From assembly GCA_945485625.1 (NCBI GenBank), contig CALYSH010000067.1, positions 1 to 7,496 on the forward strand: 7,496 bases of DNA, read 5' to 3'. Shown piece by piece: positions 5,997 through 7,496 of this stretch. The stretch is from an uncultured Lachnospiraceae bacterium (GTDB lineage Bacteria > Bacillota > Clostridia > Lachnospirales > Lachnospiraceae). The position numbers were made by a program, and so were the translations under genes. The notes below the pieces were generated by a model. It was not told where the DNA came from. It searched no databases and saw only the letters and a program-made list of their open reading frames with translations. How positions within the stretch are numbered: the first letter of the stretch is position 1; each line of letters opens with the position of its first letter.

Positions 5997-7448
5997 ATGA
6001 TTTTGGCAGTAATATTACTCCCCATAATAGCGGGAATCGGGGTTTCCGTGATTCCCTTTCGGAAGAGAAGAAATATGGAATTCTTCCTGGAAGCGATGGT
6101 GCTTTTAAACAGCGGTCTGGTCTGGTATCTGCTGTTCCACCATCAGGATGCAATCTTTACACTGGCGCATTTCACCGGAAATCTGACCATCAGCTTCCGC
6201 GTAGACGGAATGAGTATGGTGTTTGCAGGTCTGGTCTCTCTCTTATGGCCCCTGGCAACCCTGTATGCTTTTGAGTATATGACCGGGGAAGAGCACGAGA
6301 GAATCTTCTTCTTGTTCTATACCATGACCTACGGGGTGACCCTGGGAATTGCCCTGGCTGCAAATTTGATGACCATGTATTTCTTCTATGAGCTGTTGAC
6401 CCTGGTCACGGTACCGCTTGTGATGCATACCCTGACCAGAGAAGCGATTCTGGCCAGCAGAAAGTATCTGTATTACTCTCTGGGAGGGGCGGCCTTTGCT
6501 TTTATCGGGCTGATTTTTATGATTGTATATGGGGATACCCTGGATTTTGTGCTGGGCGGTACCCTGAATATGAATAAGGTGGCCGGTCATGAAAATACAT
6601 TGCTGCTCATTTATGTCATGGCATTTATGGGCTTTGGTGTGAAGGCTGCGGTTTGCCCCTTTAACTCCTGGCTTCCCAAGGCGGGTGTGGCTCCTACGCC
6701 GGTAACCGCACTGCTGCATGCGGTAGCGGTGGTGAAATCCGGCGCTTTTGCAATTCTGCGTCTGACCTATTACAGCTACGGAACAGAATTTCTTCGGGGA
6801 ACCTGGGCCCAGAGCCTGCTTTTATGCGTTGTAATGTTCACCATTGTGTACGGCTGCAGCCGTGCGGTGAAGGAAACCCATATCAAGAGAAGACTGGCCT
6901 ATTCCACCATCAGTAATCTGTCCTATATTTTATTTGGCGCATTGATTATGACCCCCCTGGGAATGGTGGGTGCCTTATGTCATCTGGTATTCCATGCGGT
7001 GATGAAGATCTGCTCCTTCTTCTGTGCCGGTGCGATCATGCATCAGACGGATAAGAAATACGTGCAGGAACTGGATGGATTGGCACACCGGATGCCGGTT
7101 ACCTTCGGAATCTTTACGATTTCCGCACTGGCACTGATGGGATTTCCCGGAATGGCCGGATTTATCAGCAAGTGGAGACTGGCACTGGCGGCTGTGGAAA
7201 GCGGGAATGGACTGGCATATGCCGGAATCGGGTGTCTGCTGATTTCTGCTCTGCTTACGGCAATTTACATGATGTCCATTGTGGTGAGAGCTTATTTTGT
7301 ACCCGGGAACGAAGGAGATACCTCCCTGGATCCCAATTGGAAAATGCTGCTTCCATTGAGTCTGTTTGCCGTTGCGATTGTGGTCCTGGGTGTGTATTCG
7401 AAGCCCCTGATAGCGTTCTTTGAACAGGTGGCAGTGGGAGTGTTTTAA
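5997..7448 (+). CDS. Third antiporter-like subunit (MrpD/NuoL/NuoM family)
   Basis: This 483-residue protein with about 14 helices is a tandem paralogue of the preceding gene. They share YELLTLVTVPLVMH versus FEMLTVTTFPLVLH, GTWAQ versus GTWVQ, and KRRLAYSTIS versus KKRLAYSTIS. Proton-path residues are Glu132 (TM5), Lys216 in GFGVKAAVCPF (TM7), Lys247 in VVKSGAF (TM8), His329/His333 and Lys337, and Lys392 in GFISKWR (TM12). The WLPKAGVAPTPVTALLHAV block recalls NuoL/MrpA N-terminal domains, but the C-terminus stops after the bundle with no lateral helix. The conserved His before the Trp is Asn223. I chose ATG 5997, with AAGGA (5982-5986) 10 nt upstream. The in-frame GTG at 5988 is 1 nt from that site and unlikely. 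It starts 16 nt after the previous stop. Confidence 0.88.
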   Translation: MILAVILLPIIAGIGVSVIPFRKRRNMEFFLEAMVLLNSGLVWYLLFHHQDAIFTLAHFTGNLTISFRVDGMSMVFAGLVSLLWPLATLYAFEYMTGEEHERIFFLFYTMTYGVTLGIALAANLMTMYFFYELLTLVTVPLVMHTLTREAILASRKYLYYSLGGAAFAFIGLIFMIVYGDTLDFVLGGTLNMNKVAGHENTLLLIYVMAFMGFGVKAAVCPFNSWLPKAGVAPTPVTALLHAVAVVKSGAFAILRLTYYSYGTEFLRGTWAQSLLLCVVMFTIVYGCSRAVKETHIKRRLAYSTISNLSYILFGALIMTPLGMVGALCHLVFHAVMKICSFFCAGAIMHQTDKKYVQELDGLAHRMPVTFGIFTISALALMGFPGMAGFISKWRLALAAVESGNGLAYAGIGCLLISALLTAIYMMSIVVRAYFVPGNEGDTSLDPNWKMLLPLSLFAVAIVVLGVYSKPLIAFFEQVAVGVF

Positions 7449-7496
7449 CGTCTGGTAAGGAAAGGCTGTAGATGTGAGGAAATGGTGTTTGTAGGC
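7449..7496 (+). other. Downstream segment: no terminator; next start unresolved
   Basis: These 48 nt contain no hairpin followed by a T-run. AAGGAAAGG at 7457-7465 looks like a ribosome binding site, but the ATG at 7472 is followed at once by TGA, and a GTG at 7474 reaches TAG within six codons. An ATG at 7482 opens a frame to the window edge (MVFVG), with GAGGA at 7476-7480 only 1 nt upstream and AAGGAAAGG too distant for ideal spacing. A further operon gene may begin here, but five codons cannot identify it. Confidence 0.3.

Noticed and set aside
256..7448. Respiratory complex I (nuo) operon
   Set aside because: MrpE, F, G, B and DUF4040 have no place in nuo operons, and no NuoA-J or NuoH homologue is in the window; the antiporter-like subunits are shared by homology only.

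Overview
The window carries nine closely packed genes on the + strand, running from about 256 to 7448 and preceded by a repeat-rich non-genic segment and one promoter. All nine products are membrane subunits of the Mrp (Mnh) cation/proton antiporter family, which is homologous to the membrane arm of respiratory complex I and to the antiporter module of archaeal Mbh hydrogenases. Moderate GC content, strong AGGAGG-type ribosome binding sites, ATGA/TGATG gene overlaps and protein character suggest an anaerobic Firmicute of class Clostridia, plausibly Lachnospiraceae. That placement is inference and was not checked against a database.

Layout: 1-183 holds two near-identical copies of a ~40-nt repeat (offset 123 nt), several mini-hairpins of the GCGNAGC type and a larger imperfect hairpin. 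189-216 is a sigma-A-like promoter with a leader of about 33 nt. Then follow mrpE (256), mrpF (724), mrpG (1016), a stand-alone DUF4040 subunit equivalent to part of the MrpA C-terminus or MbhD (1363), a fused MbhE-like + MrpB protein with a charged N-terminal extension (1655), mrpC (2638), mrpD (3009), and two further MrpD/NuoL/NuoM-like subunits (4517 and 5997). These last two resemble each other more than they resemble mrpD. Gaps between genes are 17 nt or less, with several overlaps, so this is one transcription unit. No terminator is visible after the last gene, so the operon may continue.

The order E-F-G-(A C-terminal part)-(A C-terminal part+B)-C-D is collinear with mbhA-H of Pyrococcus-type membrane-bound hydrogenases, not with the canonical mrpABCDEFG order. 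The large NuoL-like N-terminal half of MrpA is absent from its usual place. The complex instead encodes three separate antiporter-like subunits, each keeping the Glu (TM5) / Lys (TM7) / Lys (TM8) / Lys (TM12) proton-path residues. The small subunits E, F, G, DUF4040, MbhE-B and C would form the Na+-handling part. The set could be a stand-alone Na+/H+ antiporter, or the ion-pumping module of a larger redox-driven complex whose catalytic subunits lie outside the window. No hydrogenase, ferredoxin-binding or NuoH-like subunit is present here.
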